A stretch of 64,000 nt of DNA from VRUE01 sp963728835 (GCA_963728835.1 CAVSKZ010000002.1:1054001-1118000), one strand, 5' to 3'; positions 16,895 through 26,466 are shown, counted from the stretch's first letter. Translations and numbers: made by a program. The notes: generated from the letters alone by a model not told the origin.

Positions 16895-17983
16895 CTAGCC
16901 TTCCTGCAGTTCGACTTCGAGCTGCTTGGCGGCCTGCGTCACCTGGCCGGCGATCGCCTCGGCCTGCGCCTGCGCCTGCGCTCCGAGCGCGTCGGCCTGC
17001 TTGGCGGTGAACTTCTCGCCTCCCGCCTCGCGATCGCGCAGATCGGCGGCGAAGGCGACCAGGTTCTCCAGTTCCTTCCGCGTCTGCTTGGCCTGCTGCG
17101 GGTTCTCCTCGGCGATCATCGGTTCGATGCCGTCGTAGGTGACGAGGATGCCGCCGAGGATGTCGGCGATGTCGGAGAGTCGCGAGGTGGCGACGAAGCC
17201 GAGTTCCTCGGCGCCCTCGCCGGCGATGAAGCGCGAGTTCTTCCAGGCCTCGAAGTACTCGCTCATCGTCGGCGTCATCACCACGATCGAGGTCAGCGCG
17301 TCAGACGGCGTCGGTTCGAACTCCTGCGCGTCTTCGTCGAGGCTCTTCGCCTGTTTTTCGAATTCGTCGAGGGTGGCCTTGTAGGTGTCGGCGTCAGGCA
17401 GGCCCTCGCCGAACTCGACATTGCCGTCGCCGTCGACGTCCGGTTCGGTGCCCTTCGCCTGCAGCTCGGGATTGGTCCCGTAGAGGGCCGTCTCGGTGAG
17501 GAAGAAGAGATTGCCCGGCTGCTCGAGCTTCTTGCCCGCTGGGGTCATGAGGGTGAAGGAGACCGCGTCTTCGGGCGTGGAGGCGTCCGAGCCGGCGTCG
17601 ATGTCGACGTCGTAGTGGGCGAGGCGGGGGACGCCGGCGACGATGCCCTCCATCTCCTCATAGGCCGGGTTGGCCGCGACGAAGGCTTTCTTGGACTCGC
17701 CGAGGATCTCCTCGACTTCGGCGCCGTGCTCTTCGAGCAGCTGGTCGTAGTCGAAGTCGACCGACTCCGCCAGCGCGTAGTACTCGTCGCCGTTCTCCTT
17801 CAGGGCTTCGACCTGCTCGACCAGCTCGCCGGAGTGGTCGGTGAGGTAGCCCTTCACCGGCTGCAGTTCCGCAGTCGCGCTCTCGGCGGTCGTTTCGTCG
17901 CTCCCGCTGTCACCGCATCCTGCGATCGGCACCGCGAGCGCCATCGCTGCCAGCGCCAGTCCGAGCCTTGCCCTGTTCCTCAT
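16895..17983 (-). CDS. Imelysin/EfeO-like iron-uptake lipoprotein
   Basis: A 362-residue lipoprotein. The N-terminus MRNRARLGLALAAMALAVP followed by IAGC is a lipobox with Cys25 as lipidation site. The body is helical and acidic, rich in Glu and Asp, with two similar halves as in imelysin (peptidase M75/EfeO) proteins that bind ferric or ferrous iron outside the membrane and pass it to an FTR1/EfeU permease. The permease gene follows directly on the same strand. The ATG at 17983 is preceded by AAGGAGG at 12-base spacing; longer N-terminal frames have no signal sequence. An IdeR/DtxR-like iron box is centred about 41 bases upstream, so iron repression is likely. Confidence 0.8.
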   Translation of the reverse strand: MRNRARLGLALAAMALAVPIAGCGDSGSDETTAESATAELQPVKGYLTDHSGELVEQVEALKENGDEYYALAESVDFDYDQLLEEHGAEVEEILGESKKAFVAANPAYEEMEGIVAGVPRLAHYDVDIDAGSDASTPEDAVSFTLMTPAGKKLEQPGNLFFLTETALYGTNPELQAKGTEPDVDGDGNVEFGEGLPDADTYKATLDEFEKQAKSLDEDAQEFEPTPSDALTSIVVMTPTMSEYFEAWKNSRFIAGEGAEELGFVATSRLSDIADILGGILVTYDGIEPMIAEENPQQAKQTRKELENLVAFAADLRDREAGGEKFTAKQADALGAQAQAQAEAIAGQVTQAAKQLEVELQEG

Positions 17984-18017
17984 CGAGTCGATTGCCTCCT
18001 TGAATCGGGGGAGTGTA

Positions 18018-18031
18018 TTAGGTCTCCCTAA
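18018..18031 (-). promoter_or_regulatory. DtxR/IdeR-like iron box
   Basis: TTAGGTCTCCCTAA, read on the plus strand, has the TTAGG and CCTAA half-sites of the DtxR/IdeR consensus and matches 11 of the first 14 positions of the 19-bp box. It lies 35-48 bases upstream of the imelysin-like gene and is the obvious candidate operator for iron-dependent repression of the imelysin-FTR1 pair. The regulator gene is not in the window. Confidence 0.5.
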
Positions 18032-18241
18032 GCCAGAAAAGGCAACCCTAACGGAATCCGAGCGATGGAGTCGGGATTTGTTAGGCGGCCCGAAGAGGCA
18101 GCGCCTTGCCACTCGTGAGAAACGCGCCCGCCGGATTTTCTCCATCCGTCCAAACACAGGGCTCGAGCCCCTTCATACGGTGGCTGCGACCGCCAAACCG
18201 CGACTGCCGGGCGTGCCCCGGTGGGCTAGGAGGGAGTTTCG

Positions 18242-19735
18242 ATGAGAAAGAAGATGGGCCTCGCCGTGATCTTCGCGGCACTTGCGGCCCTGGTGCTGCC
18301 ATCGGTGGCAGGGGCCGCAACCGTGGGCGAAGTCGCCGGCACGGTCGAAGAAAAGGCGCTCGAGCTGGACATGGTCTGGGTCGCCGTCGCGACCGCCCTG
18401 GTCTTCCTGATGCAGGCCGGGTTCATGTTCCTCGAGATCGGATTCTCACGCCAGAAGAACGCCGGCACGGGGGTCGCCAAGATCCTCGTCAACCTCGCGA
18501 TCGTAACGCTCGCCTGGTGGGCGCTCGGCTACGGGGTCGCGGAAGGCGGCGGCAACGACTTCTTCGGCACCAGCGGCTTCTTCTTCCACTTCGACCAGAC
18601 GATCGGCCAGGGCGAAGAAGCATTCAACGTCGCCGGCTCCGACGCGATGCTGATGCTCTACGGGCTCGCCTTCTGCGCGGTCTCGCTGGCGATCGTCTGG
18701 GGAACGACCCTGGAGCGGATCAAGTTCGGCGCCTACGTGATCTACGCCGCGGTCTTCGGCGCGGTCATCTACCCGCTGGTCGCGCACGCGGTCTGGGGCG
18801 GCGGCCTGCTGTCCGACATCGGCGGCAAGCCGGTGATGGACTTCGCCGGCTCCTCGGTGGTCCACCTCACCGGTGCGGTCGGGGCGCTTGCGGCGCTGCT
18901 GCTGCTCGGCGCTCGCAAGGGGAAGTACGACGCCAACGGCAAGCCGCGGGCGATCCCCGGTCACTCGATGCCGCTCGTCGGCCTCGGCGTGATCATCCTC
19001 TGGATCGGCTGGTTCGGCTTCAACGGAGGCTCGACCTTCGAAACCGCCGGCTCGTTCTTCGGCGAGGTGATGCTCAATACGCAGCTCGCCGCGGCAGCCG
19101 GTGTGATCGGAGCCTCCCTGGCCGTCTACATGAAGAGCCGCACGCTCGACGTCGGCATGGCCGGCAACGGGGCGATCGCCGGCCTGGTCGGGATCACCGC
19201 CCCGTCGGGCTTCGTCGAGTACTGGGCGGCGCCGATCATCGGCTTCGTCGCCGGGCTGATCGTCGTCTACGCGGTGCTGGCGATCGAGAAGCTCCTCGAC
19301 GACCCGGTGGGCGCCCTCTCGGCGCACGGCCTGGCGGGGATCTGGGGGACCATGGCGGTCGGCATCTTCGCCTCGCCGCGGCTGATAGTCGAAGGGGCCG
19401 GACCGGGCATCTGGTACGGGATCTTCGGCGAGGAGAGCCTCAGCACGGCCTTCGGCCAGCTCGGGGTCCAGGGCCTGGCGGTCCTGTTCACCTTCGTCGT
19501 CGTCTTCGCGATCTCGATAACAACGTTCGCGATCATCAAGGCGACGATCGGGTTGCGGGTCTCAGACGAGGAGGAGGAAGCCGGCCTCGACATCAGCTCG
19601 CACGGGATGTACGGGTACCCGGAGCAGTTCATCCCGCAGCCGGAGTACTCCACCGGTCTGCCCAGCTCGATGGGCACCGGGGCTGGGGTCCCGGCGGCGG
19701 CACCTGCCCAGATGACAGCGACCGAGACACGATAG
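18242..19735 (+). CDS. amt: Ammonium transporter Amt
   Basis: Membrane channel for ammonium uptake, 497 residues, with an N-terminal signal-like segment (residues 1-25) followed by eleven transmembrane helices. Amt landmarks include FLEIGFSRQKNA near residue 61, the pore histidine pair regions VVHLTGAVGAL and HGLAGIWGT, and GWFGFNGGS. The C-terminal tail after residue 440 is about 55 residues and ends in Pro/Ala-rich sequence. AGGAGGG precedes the ATG. The P-II gene starts 13 bases downstream, the classic amt-glnK pair in which P-II plugs the pore when nitrogen is ample. The 258-base divergent region upstream holds the iron box near its left end; no clear nitrogen-regulator site is seen. Confidence 0.93.
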   Translation: MRKKMGLAVIFAALAALVLPSVAGAATVGEVAGTVEEKALELDMVWVAVATALVFLMQAGFMFLEIGFSRQKNAGTGVAKILVNLAIVTLAWWALGYGVAEGGGNDFFGTSGFFFHFDQTIGQGEEAFNVAGSDAMLMLYGLAFCAVSLAIVWGTTLERIKFGAYVIYAAVFGAVIYPLVAHAVWGGGLLSDIGGKPVMDFAGSSVVHLTGAVGALAALLLLGARKGKYDANGKPRAIPGHSMPLVGLGVIILWIGWFGFNGGSTFETAGSFFGEVMLNTQLAAAAGVIGASLAVYMKSRTLDVGMAGNGAIAGLVGITAPSGFVEYWAAPIIGFVAGLIVVYAVLAIEKLLDDPVGALSAHGLAGIWGTMAVGIFASPRLIVEGAGPGIWYGIFGEESLSTAFGQLGVQGLAVLFTFVVVFAISITTFAIIKATIGLRVSDEEEEAGLDISSHGMYGYPEQFIPQPEYSTGLPSSMGTGAGVPAAAPAQMTATETR

Positions 19736-19748
19736 GAGGGTCGAGCGC

Positions 19749-20117
19749 ATGAAGAAGATAGAGGCGTTCATCCGCCACGAGGCGTTCGAGCCGATCAGGA
19801 CCGAGCTGCTCGAGAGGGGATTCCCGTCCCTGTCGATACTCGAGGCCAAGGGCTCCGGCCGGCAGAAGGGGATCGTCGAGCGGTACCGCGGCTCGACGCT
19901 CACCGTCAACGTCCGGCCGAAGCTCAAGCTCGAGGTCGTGGTGGAGGACAAAGACAAGGGCCTGGTCGTCGAGACGATCCTCAAGCACGCCCGCACGGGC
20001 GAGGTCGGCGACGGCAAGATCTTCGTCATCCCGGTGGAGGAGGCGATTCGCATCCGCACCGGCGAGGGCGGAGAGCCGGTTCTTCAAGTACACGAGGAGT
20101 CGGAGATACCTACATGA
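19749..20117 (+). CDS. glnK: P-II family nitrogen regulator (GlnK-like)
   Basis: Trimeric signalling protein of 122 residues that senses ATP/ADP and 2-oxoglutarate and binds Amt. The C-loop signature TGEVGDGKIFVIPVEEAIRI is intact. The T-loop reads GRQKGIVERYRGSTLTVNV, which aligns without gaps to E. coli GlnB and puts leucine at position 51, where Tyr51 is uridylylated in proteobacteria or adenylylated in Actinobacteria. This protein therefore cannot be modified at that residue. The extended C-terminus (residues 108-122) is acidic. GGAGGG precedes the ATG. The gene is the second in the amt operon and is followed by the palindromic element at 20124. Confidence 0.92.
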   Translation: MKKIEAFIRHEAFEPIRTELLERGFPSLSILEAKGSGRQKGIVERYRGSTLTVNVRPKLKLEVVVEDKDKGLVVETILKHARTGEVGDGKIFVIPVEEAIRIRTGEGGEPVLQVHEESEIPT

Positions 20118-20123
20118 GGTAGG

Positions 20124-20230
20124 GGGCCATCCCGGCAGGGGTTTCACTTAACTTTTTCGAGCTGCGGCTGCGGCTGCCAGTGGCCGCTCGCGAAAAAGTG
20201 CAAGACGTTCCACCCCTGCCGGGATGGCCC
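20124..20230 (+). repeat. Large palindromic element after the amt-P-II operon
   Basis: The outer stem is a perfect 19-bp inverted repeat (20124-20142 with 20212-20230). Inside, ACTTTTTCG (from 20151) pairs with CGAAAAAGT (to 20199), with further complementary GC-rich sequence around CGGCTGCCAGTGGCCG at the tip. An unpaired right-hand segment, GCAAGACGTTCC, precedes the outer right arm. The plan (variable-looking outer stem, inner hairpin, 3' single-stranded segment) is like family A, but the core sequence differs. It begins seven bases after the P-II stop and probably ends that transcript. Confidence 0.65.
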
Positions 20231-20281
20231 TGACGCACCAATGCAACTCGTCGGCCTCGGTGTCTAGCCTCGCTAGCTTCG

Positions 20282-21466
20282 ATGGCTGAGGAGCGGATAT
20301 CTCTTGCTGAGGCGTCCCGGCGGGCCGGCGTTTCGGCCGCCACGCTGAAGCGCTGGGCCGAAGAGAAGGTGGTGCCGGTGCGGCGGGGACGCTGGACGGC
20401 AGCCGCAGCGGCGCAGGCGCGGGTTGTGGCGCGGATGCGCGAGCGCGGTCACTCTCTGGAGGACCTGAAGCGGGCGGGGCGCGAGGGCCGTCTTTCCTTC
20501 GGCCTCGCCGAGGACCTGCTGCCCGAGGCGGAGCAGCACGCGACGGTCGAGGAGGTGGCACGTGAGACCGGCCTCGAGCCAGAGCTGATCGAGCGCATCC
20601 TGGTCATCCTCGGCACCCCCTTCGGCCGCGAGCGGATGCTCGGCCCGGCCGACGTCGCCGCCATGCGCCACTGCGCCCGCGTGCTCGCGGCGGGCTTCCC
20701 GCTGGTCGCGTTCCTGCAGCTGGTCCGGGTCTACGTCCAGTCACTGCGGCGGATCGCCGACGCGGAGGTCCGGCTCTTCCACCTCTACGTGCACGAACCG
20801 ATGATCCGCGACGGCGTGCCGGAGCTGGAGATGGCGGAGGAGATGGGCGGCCTGGCGGCCGACATCCTGCCCTTGGCTGCGCCACTGACCGAGTACCTGC
20901 ACACCCGCTACCTGCGCTTCTTCCTCGAGCAGGACGTGGTCGGCCACATGGAGAGCGAGCTCGGGTCGGCGGCCCCTCACCTCGGTCAGGTCCCGGTCAC
21001 GCTCTGCTTCATAGACCTCACCGGCTTCACTCGCTACACCGAGGAGGAGGGGGACCTCGAGGCGCTCGACGTAATCGAGAACTTCGTCGAGACGGTCGAG
21101 GCGACCTTGCCACCCGAGGCGACGATCGTGAAGACGATCGGCGACGAGGTGATGCTCGTCTCTCCCGACCGTGTCTCGCTCAGCGAGTGGGCGGTGCAGC
21201 TGCTCGACCGACTGCCGGAGCGACCGCGCCCCCGCGTCGGCATCCACTACGCCGAGGCGGTCTACCGCGACGGTGACTACTTCGGCACTCACGTCAACCT
21301 CGTTCACCGGGTCGTCGGCCGCGCCCACGCCGGCGAGGTGCTGGTCACCGACCGCGTCGCCGAAGCGCTCGGCGATCGCGGCCTCACCTGCGAGCCGATC
21401 GGCGAGGTGACGCTGCGCGGCTTCCCCGAGCCCACCTCGCTGTTCATCGTCCGCGCCGCGACCTGA
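20282..21466 (+). CDS. MerR-like HTH protein fused to class III adenylate/guanylate cyclase
   Basis: A 394-residue soluble protein. Residues 6-75 form a MerR-type winged helix (SLAEASRRAGVSAATLKRWA, then GHSLEDLKRA). A second helical region (residues 80-220) resembles the adenylate-cyclase-associated regulatory domain common in this group. Residues 233-390 are a class III cyclase: the first metal-binding Asp is in FIDLTGFTRYT, the second in IKTIGDEV-like KTIGDEVMLV, and the transition-state Asn/Arg pair is in HVNLVHRVVGR. It probably makes cAMP. The MerR-like part may bind DNA or act as a ligand sensor; which one is unknown. No membrane segment is present. It is flanked by palindromic elements on both sides, so it is probably transcribed alone. 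Confidence 0.82.
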   Translation: MAEERISLAEASRRAGVSAATLKRWAEEKVVPVRRGRWTAAAAAQARVVARMRERGHSLEDLKRAGREGRLSFGLAEDLLPEAEQHATVEEVARETGLEPELIERILVILGTPFGRERMLGPADVAAMRHCARVLAAGFPLVAFLQLVRVYVQSLRRIADAEVRLFHLYVHEPMIRDGVPELEMAEEMGGLAADILPLAAPLTEYLHTRYLRFFLEQDVVGHMESELGSAAPHLGQVPVTLCFIDLTGFTRYTEEEGDLEALDVIENFVETVEATLPPEATIVKTIGDEVMLVSPDRVSLSEWAVQLLDRLPERPRPRVGIHYAEAVYRDGDYFGTHVNLVHRVVGRAHAGEVLVTDRVAEALGDRGLTCEPIGEVTLRGFPEPTSLFIVRAAT

Positions 21467-21480
21467 TGTCTCGGACCCGA

Positions 21481-21642
21481 GGAGGGACCAGTGAAACCCT
21501 CGCGCATGTCCGGCGGCGGCGGACACTGCGCGGTACGGCGTCCTCAGTCGGCCGAATAGCGCTGCTATTCGGCCTCCCTGCGTCCTTGTCCCGCTTGGTC
21601 CGGCGCTCGCCAGCCGCCCACGGGGGTTTCGCTGGTCCCTCC
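21481..21642 (+). repeat. Long structured inverted-repeat element before tilS
   Basis: A 22-bp outer stem pairs 21481-21502 with 21621-21642. The two differences from perfect complementarity are both G-U in RNA, which hints that RNA structure is what is preserved. Inside are an 11-bp perfect hairpin (21550-21560 with 21564-21574, loop GCT) and a shorter GTCCG...CGGAC stem. The element fills nearly the whole 188-base gap between the cyclase and tilS and ends at the -10 hexamer of tilS. No open frame of interest lies inside. It could be a terminator or a small structured RNA. Confidence 0.6.
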
Positions 21643-21648
21643 TAGACT
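21643..21648 (+). promoter_or_regulatory. -10 hexamer of a probable leaderless tilS promoter
   Basis: TAGACT is followed by exactly six bases (CGTCGT) and then the ATG. It directly abuts the right arm of the inverted-repeat element. Confidence 0.5.
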
Positions 21649-21654
21649 CGTCGT

Positions 21655-22587
21655 ATGGAGAGCGAGGCGATGCTCGAGCGGGTTCGCGAGGATGGTCTGC
21701 TGGCGGATGCACCGCTCGTGGCGATGCTCTCGGGCGGGCGCGACTCGACCTGCCTGCTCGACCTCGCGGTGCGCCTGCTCGGCGCCGAGGCGGTCACCGC
21801 CCTGCACGTCAACTACGGCCTTCGCGATGACTCAGACGAGGACGAGGCGCACTGCGCGGCGCTCTGCGAACGGCTCGGCGTGCGGTTCGAGGTAGAGCGC
21901 CCGCGCCGGCCAGAGGGGCCGGGCAACCTGCAGGCCTGGGCGCGGGACAGCCGCTACGCCGCAGCCGCGCGGCTGGCGCTGTCGGCGCACGCCCTGATCG
22001 CCACCGGGCACACGGCCGACGACCAGGTCGAGACGATCCTCTACCGCCTCGCCTCCTCGCCCAGCCGGCGCGCCCTGCTCGGGATGCGGTCCCGCGACGG
22101 CAGCCTCGTGCGGCCGCTGCTCGGCTTCACCCGCGAGGAGACGACCGCCTACTGCGGGGAGCGCGAGCTGCGCTGGCGCGACGACCCGACCAACGAGGGG
22201 GCGGGCTACGCGCGCAACCGGGTGCGTCACGGCCTCCTGCCGGCCCTGGCCGAGATCCACCCGGCGGCGGCGCGCAACGTGCTGCGCACGGCTGAGTTGC
22301 TGCGCGACGAGGCGGAGATCCTCGACTCGCTCGTCGACGCGGAGCTGCGCAGCGCCAACGACTCGCGGCCGGCGATCTCGCTCGATCGGCTCGAGGAGCT
22401 CCCGGGCGCGCTCCGTCGCCTGGTCGTCCAGCGCCTCGCCGATCGCGCCGCCGGCCGGCCCGTGCCGGGTGCCGCCAACCATGCCGACGAGGTCGCCGCC
22501 CTGCGGCGCACCGGCACCGCGATGCTCGACCTCGGCGGCGGCGTCCGCGCCGTGGCCGAGCGGGGCACCCTCCACGCCGAGCGCTAA
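21655..22587 (+). CDS. tilS: tRNA(Ile)-lysidine synthetase TilS
   Basis: Adds lysine to C34 of tRNA(Ile) with anticodon CAU so that it reads AUA, an essential function. The PP-loop ATP site SGGRDS is at residues 25-30, and HTADDQVETILYRL is the conserved helix after it. The protein is 310 residues, so it has the core plus part of the central helical region but lacks the full C-terminal domains of the 430-residue E. coli form, as in other Actinobacteria. It is first in the tilS-hpt-ftsH cluster, whose order is conserved from Bacillus to Mycobacterium. The start follows a TAGACT hexamer at six bases, and there is no Shine-Dalgarno. Confidence 0.92.
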   Translation: MESEAMLERVREDGLLADAPLVAMLSGGRDSTCLLDLAVRLLGAEAVTALHVNYGLRDDSDEDEAHCAALCERLGVRFEVERPRRPEGPGNLQAWARDSRYAAAARLALSAHALIATGHTADDQVETILYRLASSPSRRALLGMRSRDGSLVRPLLGFTREETTAYCGERELRWRDDPTNEGAGYARNRVRHGLLPALAEIHPAAARNVLRTAELLRDEAEILDSLVDAELRSANDSRPAISLDRLEELPGALRRLVVQRLADRAAGRPVPGAANHADEVAALRRTGTAMLDLGGGVRAVAERGTLHAER

Positions 22588-22590
22588 TCT
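22585..22590 (+). promoter_or_regulatory. -10 hexamer of a probable leaderless hpt promoter
   Basis: TAATCT overlaps the tilS stop codon (TAA at 22585-22587) and is followed by six bases (CGCGCC) and the GTG of hpt. Confidence 0.45.
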
Positions 22591-22596
22591 CGCGCC

Positions 22597-23124
22597 GTGA
22601 CCGACTCCTCGATCGGCGAGACCCTCGTCTCCAGCGAGGATCTGCAGCGGCGCGTCGCCGAGCTGGGCCTGCAGATCAGCGACGACTACGCCGGTCGCGA
22701 CCTCGTTCTGGTCGGGGTGCTGAAGGGCGCCGTGCTCTTCCTCGCCGACCTGATGCGAAACGTCAGCGTGCCCTGCGAGGTGGACTTCATGGCTGTCTCC
22801 AGCTACGGCTCCCAGACCGACTCCTCGGGCGTGGTGCGGATCATGAAGGACCTCGACGCTCCGATCGAGGACCGCCACGTGCTGATCGTCGAGGACATCA
22901 TCGACTCGGGCCTCACCCTGCAGTACCTGATGCGCAACCTGAAGGCGCGCAATCCCGCCTCGATCGAGGTCTGCGCCCTGCTGACCAAGCCCGAGCGGCT
23001 TCGCGTCGACCTCTCCCCGCGATACGTCGGCTTCGAGATACCCAACCGCTTCGCCATCGGCTACGGCCTGGACCACGCCCAGCGCTACCGCAACCTCTCC
23101 TACGTGGCCGCGCTGGACGCCTAG
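22597..23124 (+). CDS. hpt: Hypoxanthine phosphoribosyltransferase
   Basis: Purine salvage enzyme that joins hypoxanthine or guanine to PRPP. The PRPP-binding loop is VLIVEDIIDSGLTLQYL near residues 88-104, with the two acidic residues Glu and Asp in place. LVGVLKGAVLF near residue 40 carries the PPi-binding loop, and the C-terminal VGFEIPNRFAIGYGLD is the base-recognition region. The length of 175 residues is standard. It lies between tilS and ftsH, as in most Gram-positive bacteria. The GTG start is nine bases after the tilS stop. Confidence 0.95.
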   Translation: MTDSSIGETLVSSEDLQRRVAELGLQISDDYAGRDLVLVGVLKGAVLFLADLMRNVSVPCEVDFMAVSSYGSQTDSSGVVRIMKDLDAPIEDRHVLIVEDIIDSGLTLQYLMRNLKARNPASIEVCALLTKPERLRVDLSPRYVGFEIPNRFAIGYGLDHAQRYRNLSYVAALDA

Positions 23125-23173
23125 GCGCATGTCCGAGCTTGGCCGAAACGCCCTGGTACGCTGAATTTTCCCT

Positions 23174-25123
<1,950 letters not shown>

Positions 25124-25130
25124 GGGTGTT

Positions 25131-25221
25131 GGGCCACGGGGTGGCTCTCGCCCTGACAAGTGCCGCGCTAATTAGCGCGGCACTTTGAGTATCCGCCAGT
25201 TCGAGAGCCACCCCGTGGCCC
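25131..25221 (+). repeat. Family A structured palindromic element, copy 2
   Basis: The outer stem is a perfect 20-bp inverted repeat (25131-25150 with 25202-25221), unrelated in sequence to the outer stem of copy 1 at 9952-10047. The 51-base core matches copy 1: CCCTGAC, a perfect 14-bp inner hairpin ending in CTAATTAG, then TGAGTATCCGCCAGTT. In the inner stem GT/AC of copy 1 is replaced by CG/CG, a compensatory change on both strands. It separates ftsH from folP, which has its own -10-like hexamer just downstream, so it probably ends the ftsH transcript. Confidence 0.8.
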
Positions 25222-25235
25222 TTCCTGAAGCTGGT

Positions 25236-25241
25236 GATACT
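25236..25241 (+). promoter_or_regulatory. -10-like hexamer before folP
   Basis: GATACT, a variant of TATACT/GATAAT, is followed by six bases (TCGTCT) and the folP ATG. It begins 14 bases after the family A element, so the folate genes seem to be a separate, leaderless transcript. Confidence 0.4.
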
Positions 25242-25247
25242 TCGTCT

Positions 25248-26033
25248 ATGGGCCCGAAGCTGATGGGTGTTGTGAACGTGACTCCCGATTCGTTCTCGGA
25301 CGGGGGCCGATATCTCGATGCGGATGCTGCGATCGGACATGGCTTGGAGCTTGTGAGGGACGGGGCCGATGTCTTGGATGTGGGGGGGGAATCGACCCGG
25401 CCGGGGGCGGAGCCTGTCGACGCCGAGGAGGAGTTGCGGAGGGTCTTGCCGGTCGTGGAGGGATTGGCGAGCACGGCCGCGGTTTCGATCGACACGTCCA
25501 AGGCCGCGGTGGCCGAGGCGGCGGTCGAGGCGGGGGCGTCGATCGTCAACGACGTCACGGCGCTGCGGGGAGACCCGGAGATGGCTGCGCTCTGCGCGGA
25601 GCGAGAAGTGGGGGTCGTGCTCATGCACATGCCCGGGAATCCGCGGACGATGCAGGACGATCCTCGCTATGACGACGTCGTCGACGACGTCAGGGCTTTT
25701 CTCGCCGAGCGGCTGGAGCACGCTCTGTCGCAGGGCATCGCCGAAGAGGAGATTTGGCTCGATCCGGGGATCGGGTTCGGAAAGACGCTGGAGCACAATT
25801 TGGAGCTGTTGCGGCGCTTGGGAGAGATGCGGGGGCTGGGGCGGCCGCTGGTGATCGGGACCTCTCGCAAGAGCTTCATCGGAGCGGTCGACGGGTCGGC
25901 GGTCGAGGACCGCATCGGCGGGACGATCGCCTCTTCGGTCCTCGCCGTGGCCGAGGGGGCCGACGTGCTGCGCGTCCACGACGTGGCCGAGATGTCCCAG
26001 GCGGTCCGGGTCGCCGAAGCGGTGCTTGGATAA
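25248..26033 (+). CDS. folP: Dihydropteroate synthase
   Basis: Joins p-aminobenzoate to hydroxymethyl-dihydropterin diphosphate in folate synthesis and is the sulfonamide target. Signatures are MGVVNVTPDSFSDGG at residues 5-19, GGESTRPGA (the pyrophosphate and pABA loop) near residue 46 and GTSRKSFIG near residue 203. The length of 261 residues is typical. The start at 25248 gives the family's normal N-terminus; upstream codons in frame belong to the palindromic element. Codon use is clearly less GC-biased at third positions than in ftsH next door. It is first of folP-folB-folK; folE is not in the window. Confidence 0.94.
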   Translation: MGPKLMGVVNVTPDSFSDGGRYLDADAAIGHGLELVRDGADVLDVGGESTRPGAEPVDAEEELRRVLPVVEGLASTAAVSIDTSKAAVAEAAVEAGASIVNDVTALRGDPEMAALCAEREVGVVLMHMPGNPRTMQDDPRYDDVVDDVRAFLAERLEHALSQGIAEEEIWLDPGIGFGKTLEHNLELLRRLGEMRGLGRPLVIGTSRKSFIGAVDGSAVEDRIGGTIASSVLAVAEGADVLRVHDVAEMSQAVRVAEAVLG

Positions 26034-26036
26034 GTT
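26031..26036 (+). promoter_or_regulatory. -10-like hexamer before folB
   Basis: TAAGTT includes the folP stop codon and is followed by six bases (GACCTG) and the folB ATG. It may give an internal leaderless transcript within the folate genes. Confidence 0.35.
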
Positions 26037-26042
26037 GACCTG

Positions 26043-26465
26043 ATGGAGTCGCATGGGAACGGGACCGAGTCGAGCGTCGAGGTCGAGCTGCACGGGCTCT
26101 CGATCTACACCCACCATGGGGTGAGCGACTCCGAGCAGGAGGTGGGCCAGCGGCTCGAGTTCGACGTCTCCTTCGACGTTCCCGACTGCGACGCCGTGCT
26201 GACCGACCGGATCGAGGACACGGTGGACTACGGCGAGGTCTGCGACATCGTCGCCCTCGCGGCCACCGAGCGCAGCTACCGCACCCTCGAGCGCCTCGCC
26301 CAGGTGATCGGCCAGCGCCTGATGGAGCGCTACGGCTGCGCCTCGGTTCGCGTCCGCGCCGCCAAGCCCGAGCCGCCGCTTCCCCTGGCGATCCAGGAGG
26401 TCGCGGTCGAGGTCGTGCAGGAACGAGCCGAAGAGCCCGACGAAGAAGAGCCCGACGAGGTCTGA
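26043..26465 (+). CDS. folB: Dihydroneopterin aldolase
   Basis: Converts dihydroneopterin to 6-hydroxymethyl-dihydropterin and glycolaldehyde. The family core is present: VELHGLSIYTHHGVSDSEQE near residues 15-34 with the conserved YxxHGV-like element, then DTVDYGEVCDIV with the pterin-binding Tyr, and the invariant-region Lys/Glu near the end (AAKPEPPLP). The protein is 140 residues, with an acidic tail of about 20 residues after the fold. No Shine-Dalgarno is obvious. It sits nine bases after folP and one base before folK. Confidence 0.92.
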   Translation: MESHGNGTESSVEVELHGLSIYTHHGVSDSEQEVGQRLEFDVSFDVPDCDAVLTDRIEDTVDYGEVCDIVALAATERSYRTLERLAQVIGQRLMERYGCASVRVRAAKPEPPLPLAIQEVAVEVVQERAEEPDEEEPDEV

Positions 26466-26466
26466 G

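Noticed and set aside
20166..20178. CGGCTG tandem hexamer repeats
   Set aside because: Only two full copies, inside a hairpin tip; too short to count as a tandem repeat locus.
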